64,000 nucleotides of DNA from Mansonella perstans. Lineage: Eukaryota > Nematoda > Chromadorea > Rhabditida > Onchocercidae. Positions 26,105 through 38,087 of this stretch are shown one piece after another (within the stretch, counting starts at the first letter, position 1; every line of letters begins with the position of its first letter). Under the pieces are notes generated by a model that did no database searches, had not been told where the DNA came from, and saw nothing but the letters and a program-made list of their open reading frames with translations. The position numbers and the translations under genes are program-made. The stretch lies in the NCBI GenBank assembly GCA_037074765.1, contig JBAMDO010000026.1, positions 248,001 through 312,000 of the forward strand. The letters are read 5' to 3'.

Positions 26105-26319
26105 TTATAAATAAATGTGCCTGGTTTAGTTGCACCTGGAATGCGATCACGTGATTCAGTAATTTCTTAGGGTGATTAGTTCTTTTAAGTGGCCTCCTTT
26201 TATTTAAATTTCACTTTTTGTTGGACGGTTCGTGTATTACACAGTGTTGTGTTTCCCAAAGTTTTTAAATTACGGCATGGATTTCCAATAACAAACTGAT
26301 ATAGCATTTTATTTCAAGA

Positions 26320-26894
26320 CTACGAATTGCTCGACTCGAAGCACCTATGACGGGCTTTGATAATCATTTTCCAGAGATTTTTTCCTTTTATTACTTTTTT
26401 TCCGGAATAGCTTGAAGTACGTTTTCGGCTTTCGTTTTAGACTGGCCGCTTTGGTAAGAGTATTTACGTTGCTGATATGTCAACAAAATCAGCCAGTTAT
26501 TGCTATCCATAAGCATCCTTGCACAAGTCGCGCTGAGAGAAATGAATGAATTGGTAAAAGGCGACCTTCATGTCGATGAGTTTCCTGCAGGAAAGAGTAG
26601 TACTAAATGATTAGGTTCAATTGTTCTCGATCCGGCTACATACGTCACTTTGTGAGATTTTTGATTTCATATCGTTATTTTTGCTAATTTTTATTAACAG
26701 CCAGCTATATATTACATATATCCTTAACTCAAAATTTACAATCTGTTTGCAGAGATGGTTGTGAAGTACCATGTGGTAAACCGATCACATTACAACCAAA
26801 AGAAAAAAACTTCCTTTATTGTAAGAAATATATTGTTTACAATTTTGGATTCGTTACCCGATTGAAATTGATTTCAATTTTGAAGTCTAAGTAA
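26320..26894 (+). pseudogene. Relic of a PARP1/2-type ADP-ribosyltransferase catalytic domain
   Basis: Three segments align in order with the C-terminal half of the PARP1/2 catalytic domain. 26320-26358: LRIARLEAPMTGF (cf. LRIAPPEAPVTGY). 26441-26651: FGKSIYVADMSTKSASYCYP, a stop at 26510-26512, then in another frame ALREMNELVKGD and DEFPAGKSSTK, a stop at 26608-26610, then DPATYVTL. 26753-26894: DGCEVPCGKPIT, FLYCKKYIVYN and a terminal stop. The YNEYIVYD motif carrying the catalytic Glu reads YCKKYIVYN, so the Glu is lost. Introns with GTGAGA...TTTGCAG (26652-26752) persist, so this is not a processed copy. One frameshift and two stops make it a pseudogene. I recognise no N-terminal half. 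Confidence 0.82.
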
Positions 26895-27906
26895 CGGGTT
26901 TATTCACTTATTTGTTTCTATCCACATATTAATTTAGATATAAATTGTTTTGGAAAATTTTTCACTTGTTTCTCGATGCTTCAAATAGCATATGTTTCCT
27001 AATCATAGTTTTTGTATTTCTTCATTTTAATTGTTTTTATTCTGTTGTCGAATGGCTGAATTTCAACTTGTTGAATCACGCAATATGATTTTGAAACGAG
27101 TTTATGCGTGCTGATAGAAGGATCCATAAATATTGGGGTGCTTTACTGCTAATACAAAAGGAGTTATTGTTTGGATCGAAGAAAAAAGCAACTGTAATTA
27201 TTAATGCTGAACAAATTAAAGATTTTCTTTCAAGATAAAGTGATTCCGGAATAAAGTAACTTATTTTCTTAACTTATTTAAAAAACGAATGGTCTCATAT
27301 TTTGTTTATCAGCTATCTGACTGAAAAGAAATTATTGAATACGGAGTACCGAAAGTATCTTATCCATTTGCAGGCAAATATCTTGAATATTATTTTGAAA
27401 AGGTTTCGTCCTGTACTACGGAAAATTATCTGTGCTACGGAAAATTACTTGTTTTCAAACACGGAGTGTAGATCAGTTTTAAAATAGAAAATGAAATGGT
27501 TCATTTTAAGATGTTGGAAATTCTTTGGAAAAAAATTAGTCTTATTGCTTACTTTATAGAGAAAAGTGGTTTACGTTCCATTTTTCGAATTTCTTTTGTC
27601 ATAATACTGGCTAAAATCACTAATTGCAATACAGTAGTTTGCTTTTTAAATTAGTTTAGCAAGTAATAATGTAACCTGGTTTGAATATGCATAAGGAATA
27701 AGTTAATCAAAACATATTGCTTTAATGTGTTTGTTTTTTTTTTTTTTTTTTTTTTTTATAAGTTATTTTGCTATAGCAATAAAGCATTTAGTTAACCTTT
27801 CTTAGCCAAGAAGATTTGCACTGTAATGTTAATGAATCTATTTGCACACATTCATACTTATATATGTTCATTTTCAGATGACGTGATTGGAAAGAAAGGA
27901 GGTGAA
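26895..27906. other. 5' flank of VPS33B
   Basis: AT-rich with a T-run at 27735-27757. Ends in TTTTCAG at 27871-27877, a likely trans-splice acceptor for VPS33B. A short frame at 27302-27487 has no support. Confidence 0.45.
27878..27886 (+). promoter_or_regulatory. Two-codon upstream ORF in the VPS33B leader
   Basis: Immediately after the TTTTCAG acceptor the leader begins ATGACGTGA, i.e. Met-Thr-stop. It lies 20 nt upstream of the VPS33B start codon. If the acceptor is used, this minimal uORF sits directly behind the spliced leader and could dampen initiation. A role is inferred from position. Confidence 0.45.
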
Positions 27907-29730
27907 ATGGCTGACTTTGATGATTTTGGTTTATTGGCGCAAATGGCACGACGAGAGTTAATCCATCTGCTAGAATCGATGCCTGAAGTAAAGGATTTGG
28001 CAGTGGAGCCAAGCTTAATGCGACCATTGGACAAAATTGCATCAATGTCCGTGCTACAAGAACATAATTGTGTTCACGTGCAACAATTTCTGCTTAATTC
28101 AAATCTAACGTGGAGTGAGAATGCTCTACGTCGTGTATACATTATACGTCCAACGTTAGCTGCAGCAAAATGTATTGCGGAGCATATTTTAGCAGAATCA
28201 GAAAGGAACTATTCGGTGGTATTCGTTCCACAACGATTATATATCTGTGAGCAAGAATTTGAACGTTGCGGAGTTTTTGGTATGGTTGACGTGTTAGAGC
28301 TAGAATTACCACTAATTAGCATCGATACGCATTTATTCAGCTTGGAACATCATGAATTTACTATGGCAACGTTAGTGGATCATACTTTTATTCATCTTCG
28401 TGCAGTTGCTAAATCACTGTGGCAATTGCAGACACTTTACGGATTGATACCTATCGTTTATGGTGTTGGAGAAAATAGTGTGCATGTAAACAAATTGATG
28501 AAGAAATTGCACACTGAATTAGGTGAACCACGTTCATCACCTGATCAACCTATTGGTCATCTATTCCTCTTGGACCGAGGTTTAGATTTAGCAACTGTTT
28601 TTCTCACCGGTTTAACATACGAATCAATGGTACATGATACTTTCGGAATAAGTTGTGGTAAAGTAGTATTTGGAGAAGAAGTAAACAAGCGTATGAAAAC
28701 TGGTAATGTAAATCGTTCTAAAATTACTGCTTTGGATAACAACGATCCTATTTTTTCAGCTGTACGAAATATGCATATGACAGCAGTTTTTCCATTTTTA
28801 AGTGCTAAAGCAAAATCTCTCCAGGCAAGTTACGATAAAGGTTCTAGTTTGGAACAAGTAAAAGATATGAAAGAATTCGTATCCAATGAATTACGGACCC
28901 TTAAACAGCAGCATAAATTATTAGAACTGCATATTTGCGCTTGTGAGGTGGTTCTGGAGAAGTGTAAGGGAATCTCAGATCGACTTACTCTGGAGCATGC
29001 CTTGATTTCAGGAAATTTTGATCCTAATGAAATCATGGCTTATCTAGAAGATTGTATGTGTGCCCAACGTGATCAGTGGCAAATTCTCTCATTGGCATGT
29101 TTATGGTCCATTACCCAAAACGGTATTCCAACCAAATACTTTACTCACTTCCGGAACCAGTATCTCTATGCTTTTGGTCATGAAAATCTTGCAGTCCTAC
29201 ATTTTCTTGGTATTCAGGGTCTCTTATTAGAGCGTTCTGCTCCACAACTACCAACTGTACATAATGTTATTCCTATGAAACCTCACACAGTTTCATCGTT
29301 TTCTAAGCCTACATTCCAGTTTTTGGCACGGCGTATGGCTCTTATTCCGGGAGATACCGAATCAGCGGTAGATCTCCGAAATCCGGACCAAATGCGATAT
29401 GTTTTCTCCGGTGCCTATACACCAATCCTATGTAAAATAGTTGGCGATACTGTAAACAATGGATGGAATATGCAAGAAATGAAGACAACTTTTGGTGATT
29501 CAGTTTTCTGCGACCAAAATTCCTATACTCGTGCAAGTCGCCCACCGGATAGTCGTATCCGGAAAGCAATTTTGGTTTATTTTATTGGTGGTGTAACATA
29601 TTCAGAGATTGCTGCACTAACTCTTCTTGCACAGTACAATAATTTACGTATTATTATCGCCGCTACAAACATCATACATCGTGAAAAATTCGTTAAAGAA
29701 ATTGCTAATGTTTCTGTTACACCTTGGTGA
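27907..29730 (+). CDS. vps-33.2: VPS33B, Sec1/Munc18-family protein
   Basis: VPS33B pairs with VIPAS39/SPE-39 and regulates SNARE-dependent late endosome and lysosome-related trafficking. One exon encodes 607 aa (human VPS33B 617). Seen: RRELIHLLESMPEVKDLAVE then LMRPLDKIASMSVLQEH (cf. DLMSPLDRIANVSILKQHE); SVVFVPQRLYICEQEFERCG; GHLFLLDRGLDLAT; MVHDTFGISCGKVVFG; LQASYDKGSSLEQVKDMKEF, NELRTLKQQHKLLELH; and YVFSGAYTPILCKIV, which matches the human B paralogue FSGAYVPLSCRII. Start at 27907 was chosen because an upstream in-frame ATG (27826) lies before the splice acceptor and matches nothing in the family. The gene has no introns, unlike every other long gene here. Confidence 0.95.
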   Translation: MADFDDFGLLAQMARRELIHLLESMPEVKDLAVEPSLMRPLDKIASMSVLQEHNCVHVQQFLLNSNLTWSENALRRVYIIRPTLAAAKCIAEHILAESERNYSVVFVPQRLYICEQEFERCGVFGMVDVLELELPLISIDTHLFSLEHHEFTMATLVDHTFIHLRAVAKSLWQLQTLYGLIPIVYGVGENSVHVNKLMKKLHTELGEPRSSPDQPIGHLFLLDRGLDLATVFLTGLTYESMVHDTFGISCGKVVFGEEVNKRMKTGNVNRSKITALDNNDPIFSAVRNMHMTAVFPFLSAKAKSLQASYDKGSSLEQVKDMKEFVSNELRTLKQQHKLLELHICACEVVLEKCKGISDRLTLEHALISGNFDPNEIMAYLEDCMCAQRDQWQILSLACLWSITQNGIPTKYFTHFRNQYLYAFGHENLAVLHFLGIQGLLLERSAPQLPTVHNVIPMKPHTVSSFSKPTFQFLARRMALIPGDTESAVDLRNPDQMRYVFSGAYTPILCKIVGDTVNNGWNMQEMKTTFGDSVFCDQNSYTRASRPPDSRIRKAILVYFIGGVTYSEIAALTLLAQYNNLRIIIAATNIIHREKFVKEIANVSVTPW

Positions 29731-31936
29731 AACAAATAGTTACAAATTTCTTGATATGGTTAGCTATGCTCATATCGATTTGTTCGTACAGTCAGCTTAT
29801 TTTGTTAATTTAATGCTGGTATTTACAAAGAAATTGAGTTTAGTGGACAGTGTTGATTGAATTGGAAAAAAAAAAAAAAAAAAAAATTATTTGAAATATT
29901 GATTTCATTTTTACGATCGTTTTCGTATCATATAAATGTAATTTTTGCAGTGAATCATTCCGTTTTATCTGACCGTTTTTCATTCAGTTAGCGAGGCGAA
30001 ATTTGAAGCATGTTATGCGTCTTTCATTCCGAAATACTTGTGCGTTTAAATTTTAACTCTTGAATGTTTCTCGAAATTCATTGTCAGTGATGCAAGAAAA
30101 ACGTAATGTAAATCAGCTTCAATATTAGAAATTAGCTTCAAATGAGATTTCTCTTTATACTTTTGAAGTTATATAAAAACTTCAAACTTCCACCTGATTA
30201 TTCATATTTTGTCTGTTCAAAGTGTGTATAATGTTACATCAAATATGGGAAGGCTGAGAATTCTTGGATATCATTTACCTTCAGAAATGAAATCTGATCA
30301 TGTAATTTTTCTGAGAGGGAATTTTTTATTAACTTGAATCAATTTGAGGATTTCGGGAGATCTGTTAAACTGATAATATCTGCAAATTATCATGTGATAA
30401 ATTTAATAACTCCTACTATTCTATTTTTTGCTATTATTTTACCGATATTATTTTAAGTTTTGATTCAACGACATTTAAAGTTTTCGGTGTGTTTCCTCTT
30501 GTTTTATACGAAAGCATTCGATATTTTGCGAAGTCTAATATTTTTCAAATTAGTTCTTTTAATGACCTCACTTTTCTCAGAGAAATCAAGTGTTGGTAAA
30601 AATGAATTATATCTGGTTACAAGGGATTTTTTTTTTCGGAAAGAAAACAAGAAAGAGAGGGGAAAACTATAGCTTGATATGAAGCCGGCTGTCGTTTTAT
30701 CATATCTGCCATGTTTTCCGATTATCACCGTTTTTTGTTTGGAACATGCACCTGCAATAATTAAGAAATTAGCGCAAGAATTACTAAAAAATTACATATT
30801 TATATCTCATAGCATTTGATTGATTTGAAAAGCTAATTTCATTTGCGACGTTTTCTTATTATTGGATGTTACTCGATTAGTGTTGTTATCATTTACGAAA
30901 AAAGAAGTTATAATTATCAGAGTGATTTATTTACAACTGTTAGGATCATAATAGTAGCACAAACAGATGGAAAACATATTTCAAGCTCAAACACCTACAT
31001 ATCAATACACATCTATACAAACAAAATTTTTTTTAGGTTGATTTATCGGAGAAAAGATCGGCATTGTGTCAATGGTCGAGAAGTTGAAGCATGAACAAAG
31101 AGATACTTATTTATATAGTTCTACAGATAAATTAAATTTTAACGATGCAATTAGCATTCAAAGGTTTAGGTAAAATATCTTTTAAAGTAAGCTTTTTAAA
31201 TGGATAAGCCATCTTAATAAAGCCATTTTCTTACCCATTTATTGTTTTGTTAAGCAGATTGAGAAAAAAAATAATTGAATCTATTTGTTTTTTTAAATCG
31301 CTCTGTTTCTATTAATTTTAGAGAGAATAATTATGTAGTGGACGAACAATTTATTTCAAAGTATGATTTGTTTGATGAAACTTATAGAAGTTGTATTCAC
31401 ATTGAACAGCTTGTAATTGTTTTTAAAATCTACTTTTTTCACAATGAAATGATCATGTTTGATCTGTTTGCTTTAATACTTACTATACTAGTTTACATTT
31501 TTGTGAATGCAAAAATGCAATAAAGTTAAGTTCTTTTTCATATACAGACTTTTAAATTCGAAGTTTATTCTGTATCTTGAATATTTTTTTATTCCTCTTT
31601 TTTGCAAAACTTTTCTGTTCTTGTTAGTATATTGGTGGACCGATTATTACCACTGTTGGTAATTAATAGTTTTTGAATCACAAAAGTTCAAGGATTTTCT
31701 TCACGGAATTCAAGGAATAATTCTAAAAAAATTTTTGAAAGACTACATTATAGGATTGCCTGATAAAAGCAAAATGAAATAAAACTTTAATATTTGCTAG
31801 CTCATACTTAAACCTCATTAAGCATATAAGAAACAAACTCAAAAACTTTCGTAACATAAACGTGGGATTTCATTGGCTTCCGAGAGGTGCACAGATGTAC
31901 TGATTGGCTTATAGGCAAATTCAAGTAACGTGAAAT
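29731..31936. other. Intergenic, 2.2 kb, no gene seen
   Basis: Begins with the VPS33B 3' UTR and an A-run at 29866-29885. Several 70-83-codon frames are present, all rich in Phe/Ile/Tyr and without recognisable features. Confidence 0.45.
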
Positions 31937-32851
31937 ATGATGGACTCGATCTTGCTTTACGTCATTCTATTATTATGTGAGTTTAATCGTACTTTTTTGT
32001 AAATCCTTCATTTATAACAAGTTATTTCACGGTGTTACTTGTACTTATTCCTATGTGGGTTCTCTGAATTACTTAATATTTTTCGCTAGACGTAATAGAT
32101 TTTTCAGTTACGGATATCTATATTATCATTTGATTTATCATTTTTGCGTTAAATAACAGGATATTTGTGAAGAATTGCTAACACTACATAATTTTTGAAA
32201 ATTTTTTTTATTACGTTTTACAAATAATACGATATTTGTTGCATTTTTGTCATTCATACAAATTAATTTTTAAGATTTTTATTCATTTGGTGCAACAGAA
32301 CAAGCGTTAAAAGGCGATGAAGTAAAAAGATCATCATCTGTATCGGGAATATTAGTTACGTGCTATGATACTGAAGAAATCTGTAAAAAGGAATGCTTTT
32401 TCACGTGTTATACCACCGATCATTGTAACGATTCATCGTCAGCAAAAGTCGCATGTGTTCCTGATTTAAGTTTGTAAGTGTCTTTTTTCATCAAAATTGG
32501 AACAGAAGGTGATCTTAGAATGTATCAAGGTAAAAATCTTTAAAATATATATTTTTTTGTTAATTGATAAAGGAAGAAAGCATTTCCAAACTGTTTCAAC
32601 ATAAGTACTGGTTAGTTAAATTTTTCCAAGTAAAATGTTTTCAACTTTTCGAGTATAAATAATGAAGCGTTAGATTCGTAGTGAAAGTTTCTCAGAAAAA
32701 ATATTTCAGGATAGTGATTGTAACATTTGCATTTATCCTATCCGTTATGTGCTGCTGCTGTTGTATTTGCATAGGTACTCCGACTTTCTTATGTTACAAA
32801 AGCTTGCAGAAATGGCAAAGAAAACGAAAGAATAGACGAATGTTTGTATGA
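31937..32851 (+). CDS. Cys-rich type I membrane protein, unassigned
   Basis: Three exons (31937-31976, 32275-32473, 32710-32851) join in frame to 126 aa. Seen: a signal peptide (DSILLYVILLLYFYSFGA, residues about 3-20); a short ectodomain (about 21-77) with exactly six Cys in the pattern C-x6-C-x3-C-x3-C-x5-C-x9-C, suggesting three disulphides; a TM segment at about 80-106 with a run of five consecutive Cys; and a basic cytoplasmic tail (KSLQKWQRKRKNRRMFV). The Cys cluster at the membrane boundary could be palmitoylated. The layout recalls Shisa-like or small Ly6-like adaptors, but I do not recognise the family. No neighbour explains it. Exon calls rest on consistent phases and good splice sites. 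Confidence 0.65.
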
Positions 32852-34427
32852 TATTTTTTTTTTTTTTTTCATTTTCAAGAATGTATTCTTGCATTTAGAT
32901 TTTCTTTTTCGAGTTTCACATATTCGATTATTTCTTTAAACTCATTCAGTATAAGATAATATCATCTCCTGATGTCATGACCAATTTCAACTAAGATTCC
33001 AGTTAAAGAGAATGGCATAAAAAATAAATGGATAATCAGGAAAATGCAAAAACTAAAGTTGAAGAGGCTATATAAATAGGAATAAAAAAAAGAAAAAAAA
33101 AAAACGCATAGTTATTGATTATAATTATCTAGCGTATATTTTTTGTGCTTCTCGTTGTTTTTGACCGTCTTTACAGATAGAATATGAAATGACATTTCTA
33201 TTAACTATATGGTATCAATATTTCTTGTTAAATTTTTTGTAATGAAACTTGGCCAATTTACGGTTTTGCTAATATTTTGTAGATCCTCCAGAAAATACTA
33301 CAGTCATTATATGATCGCGTTATGTTTAGGTACGGGAATGCATTGATCGAATAATCCTACGACTAGGCTTACTGCATATTTCAAACTTTGATCAATTTAG
33401 AAAGATTATGACAATATGATAGTCACTAGATTTTTGTTGGCTATTTCCTTACTGCCTTAACAACCATTCTTTCGAAAGAATTACTAAGAGAATTGAACGG
33501 GAACAGTATAATTTATTATAATAGTATATTTGTATATTCCACTTACTCTAATTCATTGCTACTTACACTTTGTATCATTTTTTTCATTACAAATTTGATG
33601 GATAAATTTTGGAATTGTGAAAATAAGAGGACAGATTGCAGAGATCATTCCTTTAAAAGATCTTTCTCTTTTTGGCATACTTATATGTTTATGTTAGCAT
33701 TTTCTGTATCAAATTAAAGCTTGAATTTTGCGTTATATCAATGCGAGAACAAATATTCTGTAACAAGTATAAACTTTCTAGCAAAATGAATAAAATGTAA
33801 AAAACAAGATGTAAAAATAAAAATAATAGTCTATAATTTTCAATCTTTCAAAACTTTTTTACCAATGTATAATTATTACCACAGTATGACTTGGCTTCTT
33901 CATATAGGTTGCGTTAAAAGATGCTTAGGAATTTTGAGATTAGTTTTGCTATAAGTATTTTGAAAATGAGAAATTTTTAGAAAGTATTAAATAAAGGATT
34001 AGTACTTTTGAAGATACGATTATTTCGTCAATATTTATCCGCAAGACTAGAAGATCATTACGACGCTTGAACATAAAGTTTAATGAAATAATGAAGTAAA
34101 CATACAACTGATACTTTCGATCACAAATATCTCAGCAACAATTTTGAAAGGATTATTAATTAATGCATTTCCATCGAGTATTAAAGTCATGTGATTCCAG
34201 CAGAATTCTTACAACTGGCATTTTTACATAATCATAAGACTGATTAGTGAGACAGGTAGTCAGAGGAATGAGTTGGTATGTTCAAAGAGATGACAATGAT
34301 ACTACTGAACTGCAACAAATTTACTGTCTCCATTGATAGCGGTGACTCGATATGAACAAAGAATAGAATTCATTAACGGTATTAGTTCATTTCATCATTT
34401 TCATTGAGACCGCATAAGAAAGCGTCA
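32852..34427. other. Intergenic, no gene seen
   Basis: AT-rich 3' flanks of two convergent genes with T/A-runs. The frame at 33493-33717 looks random. Confidence 0.45.
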
Positions 34428-36754
34428 CTATTCCGTTTCTTTTTTATCTTTACGGTAGTTCCGATACTCCGGTTTTAATTCCCACATAGATTTGTGTGGT
34501 GGCATTGTATTGTACACAGCGATTTCTGTTAATATTTCTTTAACGAATCCCTAAAAATGCAAATTGAAACAAATTATTACGAAATCGAAGTTTAGGCTAG
34601 AAACAGTACAAAAATATTTTAAGATATTTACTGATTAACTTTAAGTAACACTGTGCAAAATGAGTAAAAAATATAGTAAAAAGAAATCAGAAGGAGTAGA
34701 AAGTAAGGAACATAGCGTAATGTCAGCAGCACAAGGTAAAAATTTAATCTCGCCTTTCAGAAGGATCACGGATTTGTGGGCAAAAGAAATATGAAACCAG
34801 AGCAAACGTGTGTATTAACGATATAGGAACAAGTGTTAACATTTTAAATATACAAATTCTTAGATTTTATCTTTCCAACGACGCTTAAACAACAAAATAT
34901 GAACGAAATAAAACGAACCGGAGGCTGATTGGTAAGTTTCTGCAAGTCAACTAATCGGTAATACTGATGTTTTTCAAAAGCATGAAATATTGCTTGTCGA
35001 ACAACATCCTTATCGGCACGAACTGTTTTCGCCCCTTCCTTCTTCTGCTTTTCTCTAACTAACTGAAACAAAATAAAACCGAGATTCCTTTATAGCAAAA
35101 TGTCGAATCTTTATATTTGGGATATAAAATTAGCCTTTGAATTTACGAATAAAATATTTTACAGTAAAGGCAGTTATAGTAATCTGTAAGATTTGTAATT
35201 CAGACCATTTCTGCATGAACAGCAATGGGCTTGAATTTCACTTCAGCTTTTTCCATTTGTTTCACGTGTCGTTTTGGCTGACTGCTCCTTTCTATTTGCC
35301 TTCTGTAAAATTTCCATATTAATAAAAATAAGTTGACTTCATAGACTATGCAACTTTGAACTTTTATGAGTTGCTGTACTACCACTTTTTAAATAGTCTG
35401 CAGTACATGAAAAAACGTTAAAATGTGAAGTGAAACTTTATACTTCCGGTAATGTCATTCGTAGGCACATATATCCTAGACTTCGACCTTAAATTTCACT
35501 TCATTATAAATAGAATTCTCTCATTAAAATACCTGATACAGAATTACGTAACGAATTTAAAAATGTACATTTTCATTCGCATATAATCAGCGGTTTGAGG
35601 AGGCCTACAGTCAGCTCTTTTCACAACTCGTCCTTCAATACTTAAACGACCGGAGCATATGTTAGCATCTTCATTCAGGCCAGTTTTATCTGAATAATTC
35701 CACAGTCAATATGAGTTCAAACATAAATCTTTGAAAGAATGAAGAGAATGATCTTGGCTGAATCAAAAATGCTAAAATTGTTATTGCAAATACAAATATA
35801 ACAAAGACCTTCACAGAGCACGGCTAACGACTGACTCCTAATATCGCCGATAACAAAACTGTGTTCATTTGGTATTGTGAGACTTGTTTGTTTACATTTT
35901 GCGGCACTAATTCGATTACTGCGTGACGCTGATAAATTATTCCCGGATAATGAGCTCACAAATGAGTCCGATGATGATGCCTCTTTATCAGGACCTAAAA
36001 AGGAATCTTAATTAACATAAATTAATGCGGAGATGAATTGCAAAGTAATTTTTGATCATATTAAACACACAGATTCAATATTACATTTGTCACAGCGCTC
36101 AATTTTTATATATCTATAAAGTTAAAGTAAAAAAGGAACATGCAGAACGATGAGAAAACAAATCTAAATAAGTGAAGCACCAAAATTTGATGAATTCGTT
36201 TCCAATGAATTTGCGTTGCTTTTAAATATCAAATCAGTTTTTCCATTTACTGTTTTGATTACTAAGCGCCCAACATCATGACCGATATTCTTCTCCCATA
36301 TCTCGGACAAATATCTTGGCACCTAGAAATTTATATCTAATTAATATGGAAAGAATGATTTAACGTAAAAAAGATCAGAAACATCATCGGAAGAGGACTG
36401 GGCACTATGCCACAGCACTGCGTGTATTTGACACGCCATAATGATGGAATGCATGACTTCCTGGGAAGTAAACTAGCTTCATTGATCGAATCAGCCTATG
36501 TTCACATTTCACTAAAATTATTGCTGGGATAATCTCGGAAGCGTCAAATCATTCCTTCCAATCAAGCTTCTGCTAGAGTTTAACTAATCAAACATTTAAA
36601 TTCAGCTGTGATTTGATTTTAACAGCAGCAAAATGCCATCGATATCGTACTTTCAGTGAAAATTGTTGAAGCTTACCTTTACAAGCCATACTCCTCGCTT
36701 TGCGCAATCACTATCGACAAGATCACTAAATCGTCGCTTACCACTGGAGTTCAT
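34428..36754 (-). CDS. gtf2f2: Transcription factor IIF subunit beta (RAP30)
   Basis: TFIIF beta forms a dimer with TFIIF alpha, binds RNA polymerase II and brings it to the promoter complex. Seven exons on the minus strand: 36677-36754, 36181-36322, 35809-35994, 35569-35689, 35206-35302, 34919-35062, 34428-34550. Phases agree and give 296 aa (human 249). Seen: AKRGVWLVK then VPRYLSEIWEK (human NTGVWLVKVPKYLSQQW); SIEGRVVKRADCRPPQTADYMR; KFKPIAVHAEM; and the winged-helix domain at about 210-285 (VRADKDVVRQAIFHAFEKHQ, YYRLVDLQKLTNQP, FVKEILTEIAVYN, SMWELKPEYRNYR). An Asn/Ser-rich insertion at about 60-105 explains the extra length. The exon 2 donor (GTGCTT) is weak, so that joint is the least certain. 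Confidence 0.93.
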
Positions 36755-38087
36755 CCTATTAAAATTCAGAAAAACTTAATAAATAAAATCCAGCAAGTAT
36801 CAAGCATTTAAATGGATATCCCCGAAAACGCCTGATCATGTCGGCTTAAATGATACAGCAAAGACATGCTAATATCTAAAAATTCTTTTTAACTACTCCG
36901 AACACAACATGCTTATATCAAACACTTTACAAAGGCACCAGAACATCCACATTTCATCTATTGCAAGTGTATTAAGCATAAAAACCACCCTTTGTTAAGT
37001 TCTATTATCACTAGTTCTAATTACTATAATCATAATCATACGATAGCACATATTATGTATCTCAAAATATTTCAAAATTAGCTACCAACTAGAAAATCAC
37101 ATTTTAGTCGAATTTTTTTTTTTTTTATTAAGAAACAATATGAAAACTCATTTACTGCAAAAATAATATATTAAAAAGGAAAAGAATACTAAACTGCTTC
37201 ATTCCTGCGTTTCCTTATTACTTAGACTACAATATTTTACAAATGAATAGTAGAGGAATCATTACTTAAAAAATGTCAATCTAACCACATCGCAGCGAAT
37301 ACCTAAGTTTCATAGCATCATAAACAATGGAGCTCAATTCTATGAGAAAGTACCAGCGAGATCACCAGAAATAATAAGATAATACTTTCATAGAGAAAAA
37401 CAATATAACACATTAATAGAGCGTAGCATCCTATTCATTTTACTAAACAAGAAGAGAAAACATAAATATAGCAAAACATTGTTCCAAATTTTGATTCTTC
37501 CAGAGTTATTTAAAAATCACTCAAGTTTTAAGGACATAAATTAAAGAATTATGAAAAACTGAGGATACCAGAAAGTAACTGATAGTCATCGGAACATATA
37601 TGGAATAAAATAACAATGCTAACTAAAGCAAAAAATCTTCAAAATTTTACAGATTTTCATTGGAGAGCATAGAGATGACAGGAAGGAAAAAATATTCTTG
37701 ATAATCTTGTAATAATATATTTGTCGTTTTTCGCTCTTTCCGCTTTTAACAAAATCTTTTTTTGAAATATGAATCCATTATATATGAAATGATTGTTGGC
37801 ACAGTTTCAAGCTACTAGTACTTACAAGGATAGTATGCATAATAATATGAGATAAATAACACAAAAGTAGCAAATCCGCAAGAGATTAAACCTTTAACAA
37901 GATTATCAAATGAAGAAATGAAATTAAATATTGCATATTTTACAAATTATAATGTCTCTTCAAGACTAATTTACATATTGAAAACGATGAATTAAGAGTG
38001 AAAAGAAACGGGACAAGTGTTCTTACCATTCTCGAAGAAATGAAAATTATTACTTATAACTCATTTAAGTCAAAAAATCAATTATCA
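36755..38087. other. Intergenic, TFIIF beta to UBAC2
   Basis: Both flanking genes run leftwards, so this holds the TFIIF beta promoter and the UBAC2 3' flank. A TTTAATAG acceptor lies one base before the TFIIF beta ATG, compatible with trans-splicing. At 1.3 kb it is long for a C. elegans-type operon spacer. No gene seen. Confidence 0.45.

Noticed and set aside
27302..27487. 61-codon frame upstream of VPS33B
   Set aside because: First considered as a continuation of the PARP relic, but shows no PARP motif and lies beyond the relic's terminal stop.
27826..27906. N-terminal extension of VPS33B
   Set aside because: The in-frame ATG lies upstream of the TTTTCAG acceptor, and the extra residues do not resemble VPS33B.
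28557..29569. Minus-strand frames inside VPS33B
   Set aside because: Antisense shadows of a long real exon.
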